The notes beneath the pieces were generated by a model. The model was not told the origin of the DNA, searched no databases, and was given only the letters and a program-made list of their open reading frames with translations. A stretch of DNA of 64,000 bases from Chitinophagaceae bacterium (GTDB lineage: Bacteria; Bacteroidota; Bacteroidia; Chitinophagales; Chitinophagaceae), in NCBI GenBank assembly GCA_025360525.1, contig JANYCA010000138.1, forward strand, positions 21,634-85,633. Reading direction: 5' to 3'. Positions 1 through 12,237 of the stretch are shown here, one piece after another (the stretch's first letter is position 1; every line of letters begins with the position of its first letter). A program made the position numbers and the translations under genes.

Positions 1-134
1 GTTCGCTGCAGGAAAAACAATTGATTACCATTGCCGGAAGGAACAGGAAAATTGGCCGGTTGCGCCTGTAAACTGCCGCTAATTAGCTGAATTGTAACTA
101 TCCCTAAGACTGAAAAAAAATTTCTAAAATTCAT
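1..134 (-). CDS. DUF4833-like secreted protein, N-terminal fragment
   Basis: The window edge cuts this gene, leaving 44 residues. The visible part has a signal peptide (hydrophobic residues 6-18, cleavage near LQAQ) followed by FPVPSGNGNQLFFLQRT, which resembles the start of DUF4833 proteins as I remember the family. It lies 42 bp downstream of the CDP-alcohol phosphatidyltransferase on the same strand, so it is probably the last visible gene of the inositol-lipid operon. Its function is unknown; the location suggests an envelope protein linked to inositol lipids. The family call rests on a short fragment. Confidence 0.55.
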   Translation of the reverse strand, partial: MNFRNFFSVLGIVTIQLISGSLQAQPANFPVPSGNGNQLFFLQR

Positions 135-175
135 TAATTAAAAAATAAAAAAAAGCACACATAAATCTATTGTAA

Positions 176-898
176 TTACTTCCTGCCCTCCAGCGCTTTC
201 TTTGCATGCAACAATCTTTTAATTGCTGTAATATTGGTAAGTATTGCCATAATAGTTAATGGAATAGTAAAAATAGACATCGTTTCAAAAATATGAAACG
301 GCAATAGATCGATGTAAAGTTTATAATCACCGCCAATAAAATTGCCTGCAATACCGCATGCTAATGCCGAAACACCTGTTAGAACAACCCTTTCCGGACG
401 TTGCATTAAACCTCCTTTGTTTTCTATACCTAATCCTTCGCTTCGAGCTCTTGTATAACTCACCATTATAGAACCCATCATGGCTATAAAAGCAAATAAA
501 GAACTTAAAAAATAATGATGTGATATTAAATAATAGCAAATACCCAGAAACATTATGAATTCGCTATACCGATCCAAAACAGAATCGAAGAGGGCACCAT
601 AGGTCGAACTCATATTGCCCAATCTTGCCACCTGCCCATCGAGCATGTCAAATAATCCGGCAAATAATATTAACGCACCTGCCCATCCTACATAAGATAA
701 ATCTCCCCTATTACCTTCTTCGGCACCCATTATAAAAATTACAGCAACCCCTGCGTTTAGAAACAAGCCTGTAACCGTAACTAAATTAGGTGTAAATCCA
801 ATTTTTATCAGCCCTTTTACCAATGGATTTATTATAACGTATATAAATTGCTGCAGTTTGTTTCTCATTAAATAATTTATACAAAATTTAAAAATCAA
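176..898 (-). CDS. CDP-alcohol phosphatidyltransferase, likely phosphatidylinositol-phosphate synthase
   Basis: A 240-residue integral membrane protein carrying the complete CDP-alcohol phosphatidyltransferase signature: D84, D87-G88, A91-R92, G101, D105, D109. These aspartates bind metal and the CDP-lipid. The family joins CDP-diacylglycerol to an alcohol; an inositol-3-phosphate synthase and a PgpA-like phosphatase in the same operon point to inositol phosphate as acceptor, as in the inositol-lipid cluster of Bacteroides thetaiotaomicron (around BT_1522-1526, from memory). The substrate is therefore inferred. The first ATG overlaps the upstream gene by 11 bp; Met11 (start at 868) would leave a 19-bp gap and is an equally good start. 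Confidence 0.85.
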   Translation of the reverse strand: MIFKFCINYLMRNKLQQFIYVIINPLVKGLIKIGFTPNLVTVTGLFLNAGVAVIFIMGAEEGNRGDLSYVGWAGALILFAGLFDMLDGQVARLGNMSSTYGALFDSVLDRYSEFIMFLGICYYLISHHYFLSSLFAFIAMMGSIMVSYTRARSEGLGIENKGGLMQRPERVVLTGVSALACGIAGNFIGGDYKLYIDLLPFHIFETMSIFTIPLTIMAILTNITAIKRLLHAKKALEGRK

Positions 899-3434
899 AT
901 CTTACTCTCGCTCTTATCCCTATTTTTGAAATATCGGGATTTTCAAGATAAGTAAGTCGTTTTACAACATCAATACGAAGAAATTTAAAAATATTTGCAA
1001 CCCCTACACTCACCTCAATATAAGGCGTATTATTGAGAGAAAAGGTAGTTGGAGCGCCAGTGATTGGATCTGTTGGAAACTTTAACTGATTGGGGTTTCT
1101 GTCGGGATTATTTTCATCCCGGATGCCACCATACAACACTTTTGCACTTGCCACTTCTCTCAACTTAAGGCGCTTTAACAAAGGGAGCTTGTTAAAAATA
1201 AAACCATTCAAATGAAAATCAAAATTAACAGCAGCATACCGGTCGCTCACAAACTCTAAAAAATTCATGAGGTTGTAGGCATAAAGTCTGTATGAATACG
1301 TTTGATTGGCTTCGTGAATGGTAAGCAAAGGAAAAGGTAACTGTCCAAAGATATAGCCTCCCTGTACAGTAATATCTGTATATCCCAACTGAGACATGTA
1401 GAATCTTTTTTCCATATACAGGTTAATGTTACTGAAGTTATATTCTCCCCCAAAAAGCCCTTTTATACCTTTAATATACCTCAACTTAAATATAGGATAT
1501 TTGTTGATGATGGGGCTTCTGTACGATTTTGTTTGATAAAATTGTTCGTTGGGTGCCCACCTGATTTCCGCAGACATCTCCGACGTAGTGATATTATCAA
1601 TCAATTCATTTGCAGGAGTTTGTTTTTCATAAACAATTGCCCCTGCGGGGGTCTGTTTCCAGTATTTATAAGCAAACAAGTATCTGAAGTTTTTACCGAA
1701 CTCCCGCATGTATTCTATTTTGAACACGTTATTGTACAACCATTTATCGTTGTTGCCTCTTTTAAAAGACAGTAAGAAATTATCTTCTTGTACAAATGCC
1801 AGTTCCTGTCCGGGAATTTTCATGTCGTACTGGTAACCAACCCGTAAGTAATTTAAGGGGAATGAATAAATTGATTTGTGATTAAACGAATAAGTGCCAA
1901 AAACACCATATTTATATTGCTTATCTCTAAAGCCATATGCCAGGTAAGATTCAAAATAGAGGTTTTCATTAAATTTAGGTGTGGTTCGTCCACCGAGTCT
2001 TAATCTAAGTCCTTCTACTGGATTAAAGCTATAAAAAGTGTTGGTATTTCCGATTTCGAATTTATTTAAAGTAATGTAGCCTGAAAATAAAGCCGTAACG
2101 ATAACAGTAAAAGTTTTAAAAGAACGCATGTTGCGCAGGCTATCAATGTTACTATACGTTTTTGATTCAATTTTAGATAGGGGTTGGTGACGGTGAGTTA
2201 TCCAAAAACTATCCGGGAGCGAAGCTGCCCCACCTAAGTTTACTTCTTCTTTCCCCTTGTAAATACTATCAGCCGCAGGTTTATTAATCAGAAAATTTTT
2301 TAAAGTTACCAGCCTTTCGCCAATTACGCCACCGGAGGCATTGTTAATGATGGCAAATTCTGCAATCATATCACTCTTTATAAGATGATAACGGCCATCA
2401 AATCCTTTTTCGAACCCTTGGCTAATTTTTAGTTCTTTTGTCCAGTTGATATTAGCCTTTTTGCTGATAGCAAGGTCTATTTTTTGAATAGAGTAATTGC
2501 CATCAAGGGTAATAAACATAGTACCTCTGAAAATTAAGTCGTTGGGGTTTTTAGGTGTAAAATAAAGCCTTGCTAGTTTTATCCCGTCAATTTCGACGGT
2601 ATCTGTAATGTAATATCTGTAAAAGGATGGGGCAATATTTGCAATAGGACTCAAAAACTGCTGATTAAGCAAAGCAATATTGTTATCGTAAATATTCACA
2701 TCCTGGTACAAATTATCTAAAAAACTGGTTAGTCCAGCTTGATCGAAAAGATCGCCGTAGTTTACTTTTTTCTCGCCTAAAATATAAACTTTTACTGCTT
2801 CAGGATTTTTACGCAAGTACTTTTGAGTTAATTTTTCCTGGAGGTATATTGGTAAAATTGAACGGCCTTGCAGCGTAACCGTGTCAATATTTTCCATCAT
2901 AAATTTATAATTTTTAAAAACCAGGTTCTTTTGCAGTTTTTCCGGTTTATTGGCAAGTGATAAACCTAATTTTTCGTATTGCTCATATTGAACATAATCA
3001 TAGGAGGTGATCCTGTTTTTTTCTTTATTCTCAATTACTTTATCAATCAGTTCTACAGCAGGATTGTTCCTGTTCCTGTACTTTCCTCTACCCCGCTTTA
3101 CAACAACCTCTTTAAGAGACGATCCCATTTCCAGATCAACGTTAAGTGATTGCTCTATACCGGGTTTAACTTCCCTGCTAATAGTAGTGTAGCCTACATA
3201 AGAAAAAATAAGTGTATTTAATTTCTGATTTTTTGTCTCAATAGAATAGCTGCCATCATCTCCGGTTGATACACCTTTACCGTTTTTAAATACCACACTT
3301 ACAAACGCCATCGGCTGTTTGGTGATAGCATCTTTTACAAAACCCTTAACCACCGTTTGTGCCTGTAATAAAAAAATATTACCAACTAACATTGTGAACA
3401 GAAACAGCCTCAACTTAATCTTACTAACATTCAT
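888..3434 (-). CDS. DUF5686 / carboxypeptidase-regulatory-like outer-membrane protein
   Basis: An 848-residue protein with a signal peptide (1-25, ending LLQAQ), a carboxypeptidase regulatory-like beta-sandwich domain (about 28-105, beginning VVKGFVKDAITKQPMAFVSV), and a long region rich in alternating hydrophobic and aromatic strands ending in RVRFDF, typical of an outer-membrane barrel. This is the arrangement of DUF5686 proteins. It sits inside the inositol-lipid operon, 2 bp after gtrA, so a role in lipid or glycolipid handling at the outer membrane is plausible but unproven. It lacks a TonB box or plug domain that I can recognise, so it is not a SusC-type transporter. Confidence 0.8.
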   Translation of the reverse strand: MNVSKIKLRLFLFTMLVGNIFLLQAQTVVKGFVKDAITKQPMAFVSVVFKNGKGVSTGDDGSYSIETKNQKLNTLIFSYVGYTTISREVKPGIEQSLNVDLEMGSSLKEVVVKRGRGKYRNRNNPAVELIDKVIENKEKNRITSYDYVQYEQYEKLGLSLANKPEKLQKNLVFKNYKFMMENIDTVTLQGRSILPIYLQEKLTQKYLRKNPEAVKVYILGEKKVNYGDLFDQAGLTSFLDNLYQDVNIYDNNIALLNQQFLSPIANIAPSFYRYYITDTVEIDGIKLARLYFTPKNPNDLIFRGTMFITLDGNYSIQKIDLAISKKANINWTKELKISQGFEKGFDGRYHLIKSDMIAEFAIINNASGGVIGERLVTLKNFLINKPAADSIYKGKEEVNLGGAASLPDSFWITHRHQPLSKIESKTYSNIDSLRNMRSFKTFTVIVTALFSGYITLNKFEIGNTNTFYSFNPVEGLRLRLGGRTTPKFNENLYFESYLAYGFRDKQYKYGVFGTYSFNHKSIYSFPLNYLRVGYQYDMKIPGQELAFVQEDNFLLSFKRGNNDKWLYNNVFKIEYMREFGKNFRYLFAYKYWKQTPAGAIVYEKQTPANELIDNITTSEMSAEIRWAPNEQFYQTKSYRSPIINKYPIFKLRYIKGIKGLFGGEYNFSNINLYMEKRFYMSQLGYTDITVQGGYIFGQLPFPLLTIHEANQTYSYRLYAYNLMNFLEFVSDRYAAVNFDFHLNGFIFNKLPLLKRLKLREVASAKVLYGGIRDENNPDRNPNQLKFPTDPITGAPTTFSLNNTPYIEVSVGVANIFKFLRIDVVKRLTYLENPDISKIGIRARVRFDF

Positions 3435-3436
3435 TA

Positions 3437-3814
3437 TTAATTACTTTTAAAAACATATTTTTTTTGCAAAGGGTAATTATACATTACTGCAACCAGTACA
3501 GATGTCATTACTTTTGCAGTTGTATAATATAATCCAGCCACATCTATCAGCAGGTAAAGTCCAACTGCATTTAATAGGAGGTTGCCAGACCAAATAAGAA
3601 AATAGCGTTTACTTTGGAAATAGATGGATGTGCTACAAGACCTGAATACCCATTGGCGGTTAATAAAAAAATTAATCACGCCTCCTGTCATTGTACCGGT
3701 TATACTTGCAAAAAAAGCCGGTACAAGCATTACTTCCTTTAACAAAATTGCAACCAGGTAATCGCAAAAGCTGGAGACCAAAGAAGCCGAATTTGCTTTT
3801 ATAAAAAGGTTCAT
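3437..3814 (-). CDS. GtrA-family membrane protein
   Basis: A 125-residue protein with four predicted membrane helices and the GtrA-type pattern of Gly/Asn in the second helix (GGVINFFINRQWVF) and a basic C-terminus (KKYVFKSN). GtrA proteins are thought to move polyprenyl-phosphate-linked sugars or modify glycosyl transfer. Located between the PgpA-like phosphatase (17-bp gap) and the DUF5686 gene (2-bp gap), so cotranscription is very likely. A role in flipping or decorating inositol lipid is an inference from position only. Confidence 0.75.
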   Translation of the reverse strand: MNLFIKANSASLVSSFCDYLVAILLKEVMLVPAFFASITGTMTGGVINFFINRQWVFRSCSTSIYFQSKRYFLIWSGNLLLNAVGLYLLIDVAGLYYTTAKVMTSVLVAVMYNYPLQKKYVFKSN

Positions 3815-3831
3815 ATTAATTATATTTTATA

Positions 3832-4284
3832 CTATAACCAGCCTGTATAAACAACGAGCCGGATTATAATAAAGGCATAGATACCAGCCAACACATCATC
3901 GGCCATAACACCCCATCCTTTCGGTAATTTTTCCAGCTGCCTTATGCCCAGGGGTTTGAATATATCAAACAATCTAAAAAATAAAAACGCAATTAATGCA
4001 AAGATTATGTTGTGCGGCGCATACAATAAAGCAATGGCCATTCCTGCTACTTCATCTATCACAACTTTGCTACTATCTTTCCCCCACAAAGGATCCACCA
4101 CATTAGAACTCCAGGTACCAATTGCACAAATTAAAAAAGTGATTATTAGCTGCCAGTATGAGTTAACATAACCGGCAGGCAAAAAAAACCAACCTATACA
4201 AAATGCTAATGCGGCTGCTGTTCCACCCCCCTTTTGCATAAAACCAATCCCAAAAACGGATGCAATTGTTGTATGTAACTTCAT
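3832..4284 (-). CDS. PgpA-like phosphatidylglycerophosphatase, probable PI-phosphate phosphatase
   Basis: A 150-residue membrane phosphatase. Visible PgpA family motifs are KGGGTAAA near residue 18, VIDEVAGM near 74-81, and FRLFDIFKPLG followed by WGVMADDVLAGI toward the C-terminus; the acidic residues are the metal ligands in this family. PgpA normally dephosphorylates phosphatidylglycerol phosphate. Its start codon shares one base with the stop of the inositol-phosphate synthase gene, and a phosphatidyltransferase follows, so removing the phosphate from phosphatidylinositol phosphate is the more likely job here (inference). Confidence 0.82.
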   Translation of the reverse strand: MKLHTTIASVFGIGFMQKGGGTAAALAFCIGWFFLPAGYVNSYWQLIITFLICAIGTWSSNVVDPLWGKDSSKVVIDEVAGMAIALLYAPHNIIFALIAFLFFRLFDIFKPLGIRQLEKLPKGWGVMADDVLAGIYAFIIIRLVVYTGWL

Positions 4285-5609
4285 TACATGGAATCTACTA
4301 ATTCCTGGTAGTAATCCAGTCCCAGGTGGGTTATTAAATCTTCACCCATCATATGCCGAAGTGTATTCTGCAATTTTATCAATTGTTTAAAAATATCATG
4401 TTCAGGAGGCAAACCTTCCAAAGTTTGTGGCGATTTAAGGTAAAAAGACAACCACTCCTGTATGCCGCACATTTCTGCCCGCTTTGCCAGGTCCATAAAT
4501 AATGCAAGATCCAATACAATGGGTGCCGCTAAAATAGAATCCCTGCAAAGGAAGTTTATCTTTATCTGCATGGGATATCCAAGCCAGCCGAAAATATCTA
4601 TATTATCCCAACTCTCTTTGTTGTCGCCACGTGGAGGATAATAATTAATTCTTACTTTATGATACATTTCACCATACAAATCCGGATTCAATTCAGGTTT
4701 AAAAATCTCATCAAGCACACTCAATTTAGAAACCTCTTTTGTTTTAAAATTTGCAGGATTATCTAAAACATAACCATCTCTGTTACCCAAAATATTGGTA
4801 GAAAACCAACCCGAAACACCCAATGCCCTTGCGTGCAAACCCGGTGCAACAATTGTTTTCATCAATGTTTGGCCTGTTTTAAAATCTTTGCCGCAAATGG
4901 GTGTATTGGTTTGTTTGGCCAACTCAATTAATGCAGGAATATCGCAGGTAAGATTAGGAGCTCCATTTGCAAATGGCACTCCTAATTTTAATGCAGCATA
5001 AGCATAAATCATGCTCGGCGCAATCTGGTCATCATTACTTTTTAAACCTTCTTCAAAATTTTGAATGCTCTTATGAACTGCTGTTTGCTCAATATATTTT
5101 TCGGTAGAGCCGCACCAAACCATTACCAACCTGCTACAATTATTAAGTAGTTTAAACTGCTCCATATCAGCAATTAACTCCATGGCGAGGTCGTATTTAG
5201 TAGCAGCTTTTTTTATGTTTACGCCGTTTATGTTAGCTACGTATGATTGATCAAATACGGCTTTCATTGGCTTAATGGATTCCAACTCGTCTTTTACCGA
5301 ATAAAGCAATGGTAATTCAAGCACCTTTGCATTTAACGCAGATTCATATACATTGTCTTCATATAAATCCCATCCACCAAAAACAATATCATTCAACTGT
5401 GCAAGCGGCACAAACTCGTTGATGGCAGGGTTACGATTTTCGGTTCGCTTACCTATGCGGATATTACCCATTTGTGTTAAAGAACCAATTGGCTTCGCGA
5501 TACCTTTTTTCACCGCTTCTACTCCTGCAATAAATGTGGTAGCTACTGCTCCTAAGCCCGGAATAAGGATACCTAGTTTTCCTTCTGCTGGTTTTATATG
5601 TTGTTTCAT
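4284..5609 (-). CDS. myo-inositol-3-phosphate synthase
   Basis: A 441-residue NAD-dependent enzyme that converts glucose 6-phosphate to inositol 3-phosphate. The N-terminal nucleotide-binding strand is GILIPGLGAVATT (residues 13-25). Further family-typical segments are NPAINEFVPL, VNGVNIKKAATKYD-like text in the middle, and CGKDFKTGQT around 240, a conserved part of the active site. It is the first gene of the inositol-lipid operon; the 127-bp gap from the ceramide genes upstream may hold its own promoter. Length fits the bacterial and Bacteroidota form rather than the longer eukaryotic one. Confidence 0.92.
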   Translation of the reverse strand: MKQHIKPAEGKLGILIPGLGAVATTFIAGVEAVKKGIAKPIGSLTQMGNIRIGKRTENRNPAINEFVPLAQLNDIVFGGWDLYEDNVYESALNAKVLELPLLYSVKDELESIKPMKAVFDQSYVANINGVNIKKAATKYDLAMELIADMEQFKLLNNCSRLVMVWCGSTEKYIEQTAVHKSIQNFEEGLKSNDDQIAPSMIYAYAALKLGVPFANGAPNLTCDIPALIELAKQTNTPICGKDFKTGQTLMKTIVAPGLHARALGVSGWFSTNILGNRDGYVLDNPANFKTKEVSKLSVLDEIFKPELNPDLYGEMYHKVRINYYPPRGDNKESWDNIDIFGWLGYPMQIKINFLCRDSILAAPIVLDLALFMDLAKRAEMCGIQEWLSFYLKSPQTLEGLPPEHDIFKQLIKLQNTLRHMMGEDLITHLGLDYYQELVDSM

Positions 5610-5736
5610 TGCTTACTTATTTACAATTTTTTATAAAAGTTTTTACAAAAGTCAGTTTTATTTATATAATAAGGATTGACTTATGTTAGAAAAATTAAAA
5701 AAGTGTTTTTTCTATTTTATCTGCTTGCAGATGCTA

Positions 5737-6719
5737 CTACAACCACTTATTTTCTACATACCAATCAATAGACTCTTTTAACCCCAGTTCTAAATCGTAC
5801 ACCGGTAAATAACCAAGGTTATTTTTTGCTTTACTAATATCGCAACTCCAGTTTTCTGCTGCCAGTTCATTTAACTTCTCCCTATTTACGGGAGAAACCT
5901 TGTTCAAGGATTTATTAATTTTTTCTACCCCAATTAATATTATTTTTAAAAGTCCAATTGGAATGTGTACCCTAATAGCCTTTTTATTCAAGATTTTTTT
6001 TATGATCATCCCATAATCATATCTGCCGTAAACCTGCCCGTCTGTTACATTGTAAATTCCATTTGCCTGTTCTAAAAACAGCGCTTTTACTGCAAGTGTT
6101 GCCACATCTTTTCCATAAACAAAACTTAGTTTTTGGTTAAACTTTCCAATGTGCGGATCGAGCCCCTTCTTTAAGTAATTAGCAACAAGAAACAAATCCT
6201 TTTCTCTTGGACCATAAATAGCCGTTGGCCTTAAAATGGTAACAGGGAAATTATAGGTACTCAGCTTTTTTTCCGCATTTAATTTACTTCTACCGTAAGC
6301 TGTAACCGGCTTAGGAGTCATGCTTTCATCTAAAGTACCATCCATACCCTTTAAAGGACCTGCAGCAGCAAGACTACTGATAAACACAAATCTTTTTAGG
6401 TGTTCCTGAATTTTGCTTGCTGCCAAAGCAAGGTTATTAGAATAGATATTATTAACCAGATTATATTCTGCTTCAGAATTGGCTTTTGTAATGCCGGCAG
6501 CGTGAATAATGTAGTTGTATTTTTTCTGCTTAAAATCGTCTGCCAATGCTAAGACATCTTCATAATCCAGTTGAATAATTTTAATGGGTAAATCACTCAA
6601 GTGGCTGATATTACTCTTTGATCTTACTGCAGCAAATACATCGAGATTGGCTTGTAATGCTGCGTTAATTAAATGGAAACCCAAAAAACCACTTGCACCA
6701 GTAATCAATACACGTTCTT

Positions 6720-6723
<4 letters not shown>
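5737..6723 (-). CDS. NAD-dependent epimerase/dehydratase, putative ceramide reductase (CerR-like)
   Basis: A 328-residue extended short-chain dehydrogenase. It has the Rossmann glycine motif TGASGFLGFHL at the N-terminus and the catalytic YGRSK tyrosine-lysine pair near residue 142. It overlaps the GNAT-like gene by 4 bp (ATGA), and that gene overlaps serine palmitoyltransferase by 4 bp, so the three are translationally coupled. In the Caulobacter ceramide pathway the partner of Spt and CerS is CerR, a reductase of this superfamily; the operon makes that assignment attractive, but sequence alone does not exclude a nucleotide-sugar epimerase. Confidence 0.75.
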
Positions 6724-9106
<2,383 letters not shown>

Positions 9107-9157
9107 GTTATTGTTGGTTTGGTCGATTATTTAGTTATTTGTTAAAATCTATTCACA

Positions 9158-9598
9158 TTATCTGCACCTTCGCAGCACTTCAGTTAAGACCTTCATGCAG
9201 GTTTCCAACGAAGCTTCATCAATCCCATCAGTTAACACATTGTCCTGTTTTAAAAAAATTTCGTGCATTTTGTAAATAACAGCTGTTCCGTTTTCAGTTA
9301 TTTCCAGCACATTTTTACGCCTGTCTCCAGCAACCTGACCTCGGTTTACATATCCCTTTTGTTCTAAAATATCTATAGAACGTAAAATCGCTGATTTGTT
9401 TTTATCCATTAATTCAGCAATATCCTGTTGTATCACATCTTTTCCTGCACTCCTGGATATAAAATACAAAACGGCCATTTGCTCAAAAGTTATCTCGTTT
9501 GTGATCCCGGCAAATTTCAGGTTGATAGTTTTTAACAACAACTTTCCTGTGTGCACAATTCGAAAACCTAATGTTTCAGGTAATTCTTTACAATTCAT
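9158..9598 (-). CDS. MarR-family transcriptional regulator
   Basis: A 146-residue winged-helix regulator. The helix-turn-helix and wing are visible as IQQDIAELMDKNKSAILRSIDILEQKGYV followed by a charged wing GDRRKNVLEIT, the MarR pattern (written here in two pieces, residues about 56-108). Proteins of this family bind as dimers and respond to small ligands, often lipids or aromatic acids. It lies directly upstream of spt on the same strand with a 108-bp gap that contains an inverted repeat, so control of the ceramide genes is plausible but untested. Confidence 0.85.
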   Translation of the reverse strand: MNCKELPETLGFRIVHTGKLLLKTINLKFAGITNEITFEQMAVLYFISRSAGKDVIQQDIAELMDKNKSAILRSIDILEQKGYVNRGQVAGDRRKNVLEITENGTAVIYKMHEIFLKQDNVLTDGIDEASLETCMKVLTEVLRRCR

Positions 9599-9868
9599 AT
9601 ATTAATAGTTGCGTAGTAAACTGTTGCAAACATAACTACATTTACCTACATGCAAGGCAAAAAAATGAAATTGTTACTAAATTTTGACAAATGAATAAGC
9701 ATAAAAATACCAAAATTGAAAAATAGTAAACGAAAGGAAAGACTCCGAAATCGACCACTGCTAAGTAAAAATGTGGTTAAATAAATAGCATTGATACGCC
9801 CCTGATGACAAAAAATTCAGGTGGAAAATTTATTAAATAAATCGGGAAACGACGCATCAAAGCTGAGC
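9599..9868. other. intergenic stretch between the aminotransferase terminator and marR
   Basis: A+T-rich DNA without a convincing reading frame. It should hold the marR promoter, reading to the left from about 9640, but I see no clear TTG / TAnnTTTG pair. No repeat or RNA gene recognised. Confidence 0.5.
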
Positions 9869-9907
9869 AAAAAAATCCCTGTAAAAAGGTTGGCTTCTTA
9901 CAGGGAT
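9869..9907 (-). terminator. rho-independent terminator of the aminotransferase gene
   Basis: The arms ATCCCTGTAA (9875-9884) and TTACAGGGAT (9898-9907) form a perfect 10-bp stem with a 13-nt loop. On the minus strand the stem is followed by seven T residues (A-run 9869-9875 on the plus strand). It lies about 50 bp past the stop of the minus-strand aminotransferase at 9959. Confidence 0.85.
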
Positions 9908-9958
9908 ACATAATAGATCTGGAAAACAACAAGCGTTTTTTTTACCAGTATAGTGAAA

Positions 9959-11149
9959 TTATTTCAATTTGGACAGTGCTTCTTTTATCCGGCTCCAGGC
10001 TTTTTCTATATTTTCCATATTATTGGCAAAAGAAAAACGTACACAAGCAGGTTCACCAAACGCATCACCCATTACTGAGGAAACATGCGCCGTATTAAGG
10101 AGATACATCGAAAAATCTGCAGAATTTTTAATAAGATTTTCACCATTTGATTTACCAAAATAATAGGAAACATCCGGGAAAATATAAAAAGCTCCATCCG
10201 GTTCAAAACATTTAAAACCGGGAATATCTTTAATTAATTCCAATACCCTGGCCCGCCTCCGGGTGAATTCTTTGGTCATTTCAAACGAGGGTGATAAATC
10301 GGTTGTTAAAGCCGCTACAGCTGCTTTTTGAGCGATAGAACAAGTGGCGCTGGTAAACTGCCCTTGTAACTTTTCACAAGCTTTGGCAATATCAACGTTG
10401 GAGGCTATATAGCCAAGACGCCAGCCTGTCATTGCAAAACCTTTACTAAGCCCATTAACAAGAATTATCCTATCTTTTATTTCATCAAACTGTGCAAGAC
10501 TTTCGTGCTTGCCTACAAAATTGATGTATTCATAAATTTCATCGGCAATAATATATACCTGCGGATATTTTACAAATACAGCAGCCAATGCAGCCAATTC
10601 ACTTTTTGAATAAACAGTGCCAGAAGGATTGCACGGAGAAGAAAATAAAAATACTTTTGTTTTAGGCGTAATAGCAGCCTCCAATTCGGCTGGTGTAATT
10701 TTGAAACCACTTTCCAGCGTGGTATGCACTTCTACAACATTGGCCCTTGCAATTTTTACTAATTCAGAATAAGTTACCCAATAAGGCGTTGGTATGATTA
10801 CTTCATCGCCTTCCTCAGCAAGGGCCAAAATAGTATTAGCAAGGCTTTGCTTTGCTCCGGTTGACACCACGATATTCTCTGGTTTATAGTCTAAATTATT
10901 ATCTCTTTTTAGCTTGGTACAAACAGCTTCTCTTAAGTCGGTATAACCTGCAACAGGGGTGTAATGACTCCAGTTATCATTGATAGCCTTGATGGCTGCG
11001 TCTTTTATATGCTGCGGCGTATCAAAATCGGGTTCACCCAGGCTAAGGTCAATTACATCCACGCCTTTGGCACGGAGTTCACGACCAAGCCTGGCCATTT
11101 TTAAAGTTTCCGGTTCGGCAAATCGATCTAGTAAAGAAGACAAATGCAT
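9959..11149 (-). CDS. class I aminotransferase, aspartate aminotransferase type
   Basis: A 396-residue fold-type I PLP aminotransferase of the bacterial Ib aspartate aminotransferase group, transferring an amino group between aspartate and 2-oxoglutarate. Visible active-site residues: N174 in SPCNPSGT, D203 and Y206 in ADEIYEY, PLP lysine K236 in LSKGFAMTGWRLGY, and the carboxylate-binding arginine in ACVRFSFA near residue 374. Monocistronic, with its own strong terminator. Related prephenate or aromatic aminotransferases cannot be excluded without alignment. Confidence 0.88.
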   Translation of the reverse strand: MHLSSLLDRFAEPETLKMARLGRELRAKGVDVIDLSLGEPDFDTPQHIKDAAIKAINDNWSHYTPVAGYTDLREAVCTKLKRDNNLDYKPENIVVSTGAKQSLANTILALAEEGDEVIIPTPYWVTYSELVKIARANVVEVHTTLESGFKITPAELEAAITPKTKVFLFSSPCNPSGTVYSKSELAALAAVFVKYPQVYIIADEIYEYINFVGKHESLAQFDEIKDRIILVNGLSKGFAMTGWRLGYIASNVDIAKACEKLQGQFTSATCSIAQKAAVAALTTDLSPSFEMTKEFTRRRARVLELIKDIPGFKCFEPDGAFYIFPDVSYYFGKSNGENLIKNSADFSMYLLNTAHVSSVMGDAFGEPACVRFSFANNMENIEKAWSRIKEALSKLK

Positions 11150-11406
11150 AGATTATATTTTTGAAGTGCAAAAGTATAAGAAAACAATCATTTTGACTGT
11201 ATGATAAAAAGGTATGTTTATAAATGTGTAGATTTTCTTTACAACTAGTTCCCTTTTGTTAGAAATATTTTAAGAAAATTTAATTTAAATAAACGTGATG
11301 AACAGGCTGTGGGTACCAAAAATTATCCATCAATAGAAAAAATGCTATTAAACAGCGTTTTTTATTTAAACAACTTTCGTAAGCAAATTCTTGTTATTGT
11401 TGCATT

Positions 11407-12129
11407 ATGCAGGTAACTCTCACAATTTTACGCTACCCCAAACCACGGGTGGCTGTTGCATTATTTGCAATGGCCATTTTTCGCTTTCCACTATGGTTCA
11501 ATAAAAACATTAGCTTTTTTAAATTAATGGGTTGTGGTAAAAACGGCACTTTTGATAAACACCCCGACTGGCAGCAGTGGGGTATTCTGGCTATCAATAA
11601 TAAATCGACAGAAATAAATAGTGACGACACCAACTTACTGATGAAGCATTTGTACGGTAATTTAATTAGTAAGTGGATACAATTTTTTAATTGCGAAACA
11701 TGGACAATATTTTTACAGCCGGTAGAAGGACATGGCAAATGGGATGGCAAAGAACCTTTTGGCTTATTACCAAAGCAAACCGATAACGACGGGTTAATAG
11801 CTGTATTAACGAGGGCAACCATCCGGCTGTCTAAACTTAACTCTTTTTGGAGAAATGTGGGAAGTGTTGCCAACCAAATGGCGGGTGCCAAAGGATTTGT
11901 TACCTCCATCGGCATTGGTGAAATACCGTACATAAAGCAAGCAACTTTCAGCATTTGGCATAGCAAAGAAGACATGAAAAACTTTGCCTATCAACTAAGA
12001 GAACACCAGGAAGTCATTAAAAAAACCCGGAAAGAAAAATGGTATAGCGAAGATATGTTTATGCGGTTTAAACCTTTACAAACTGTTGGAACTATTAAAG
12101 GTAGCAACCCTTTGGAGGGAATTATATAG
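11407..12129 (+). CDS. CrtA-like spheroidene monooxygenase family protein (carotenoid ketolase)
   Basis: A 240-residue protein that matches the CrtA family: the segment FFKLMGCGKNGTF followed by PDWQQWGILA (about 38-62) and later FVTSIGIGEIPYIKQATFS and WYSEDMFMRF are typical of this heme-containing carotenoid oxygenase. CrtA adds a keto group at C-2 of acyclic carotenoids; Bacteroidota members act on other carotenoids. No other carotenoid gene is adjacent, but a rhodopsin and a beta-carotene cleavage enzyme lie 25 kb away. A ketocarotenoid product is inference. Confidence 0.75.
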   Translation: MQVTLTILRYPKPRVAVALFAMAIFRFPLWFNKNISFFKLMGCGKNGTFDKHPDWQQWGILAINNKSTEINSDDTNLLMKHLYGNLISKWIQFFNCETWTIFLQPVEGHGKWDGKEPFGLLPKQTDNDGLIAVLTRATIRLSKLNSFWRNVGSVANQMAGAKGFVTSIGIGEIPYIKQATFSIWHSKEDMKNFAYQLREHQEVIKKTRKEKWYSEDMFMRFKPLQTVGTIKGSNPLEGII

Positions 12130-12237
12130 CTTTACAGGACAAAAGATTACCACCTATTTTATAATAACCTTACTGAAAGAGATACCGGTTGCCTGCCAGT
12201 TTTTCCCACTTTCGTTGTAGAAGGTTTAACTATTTAT

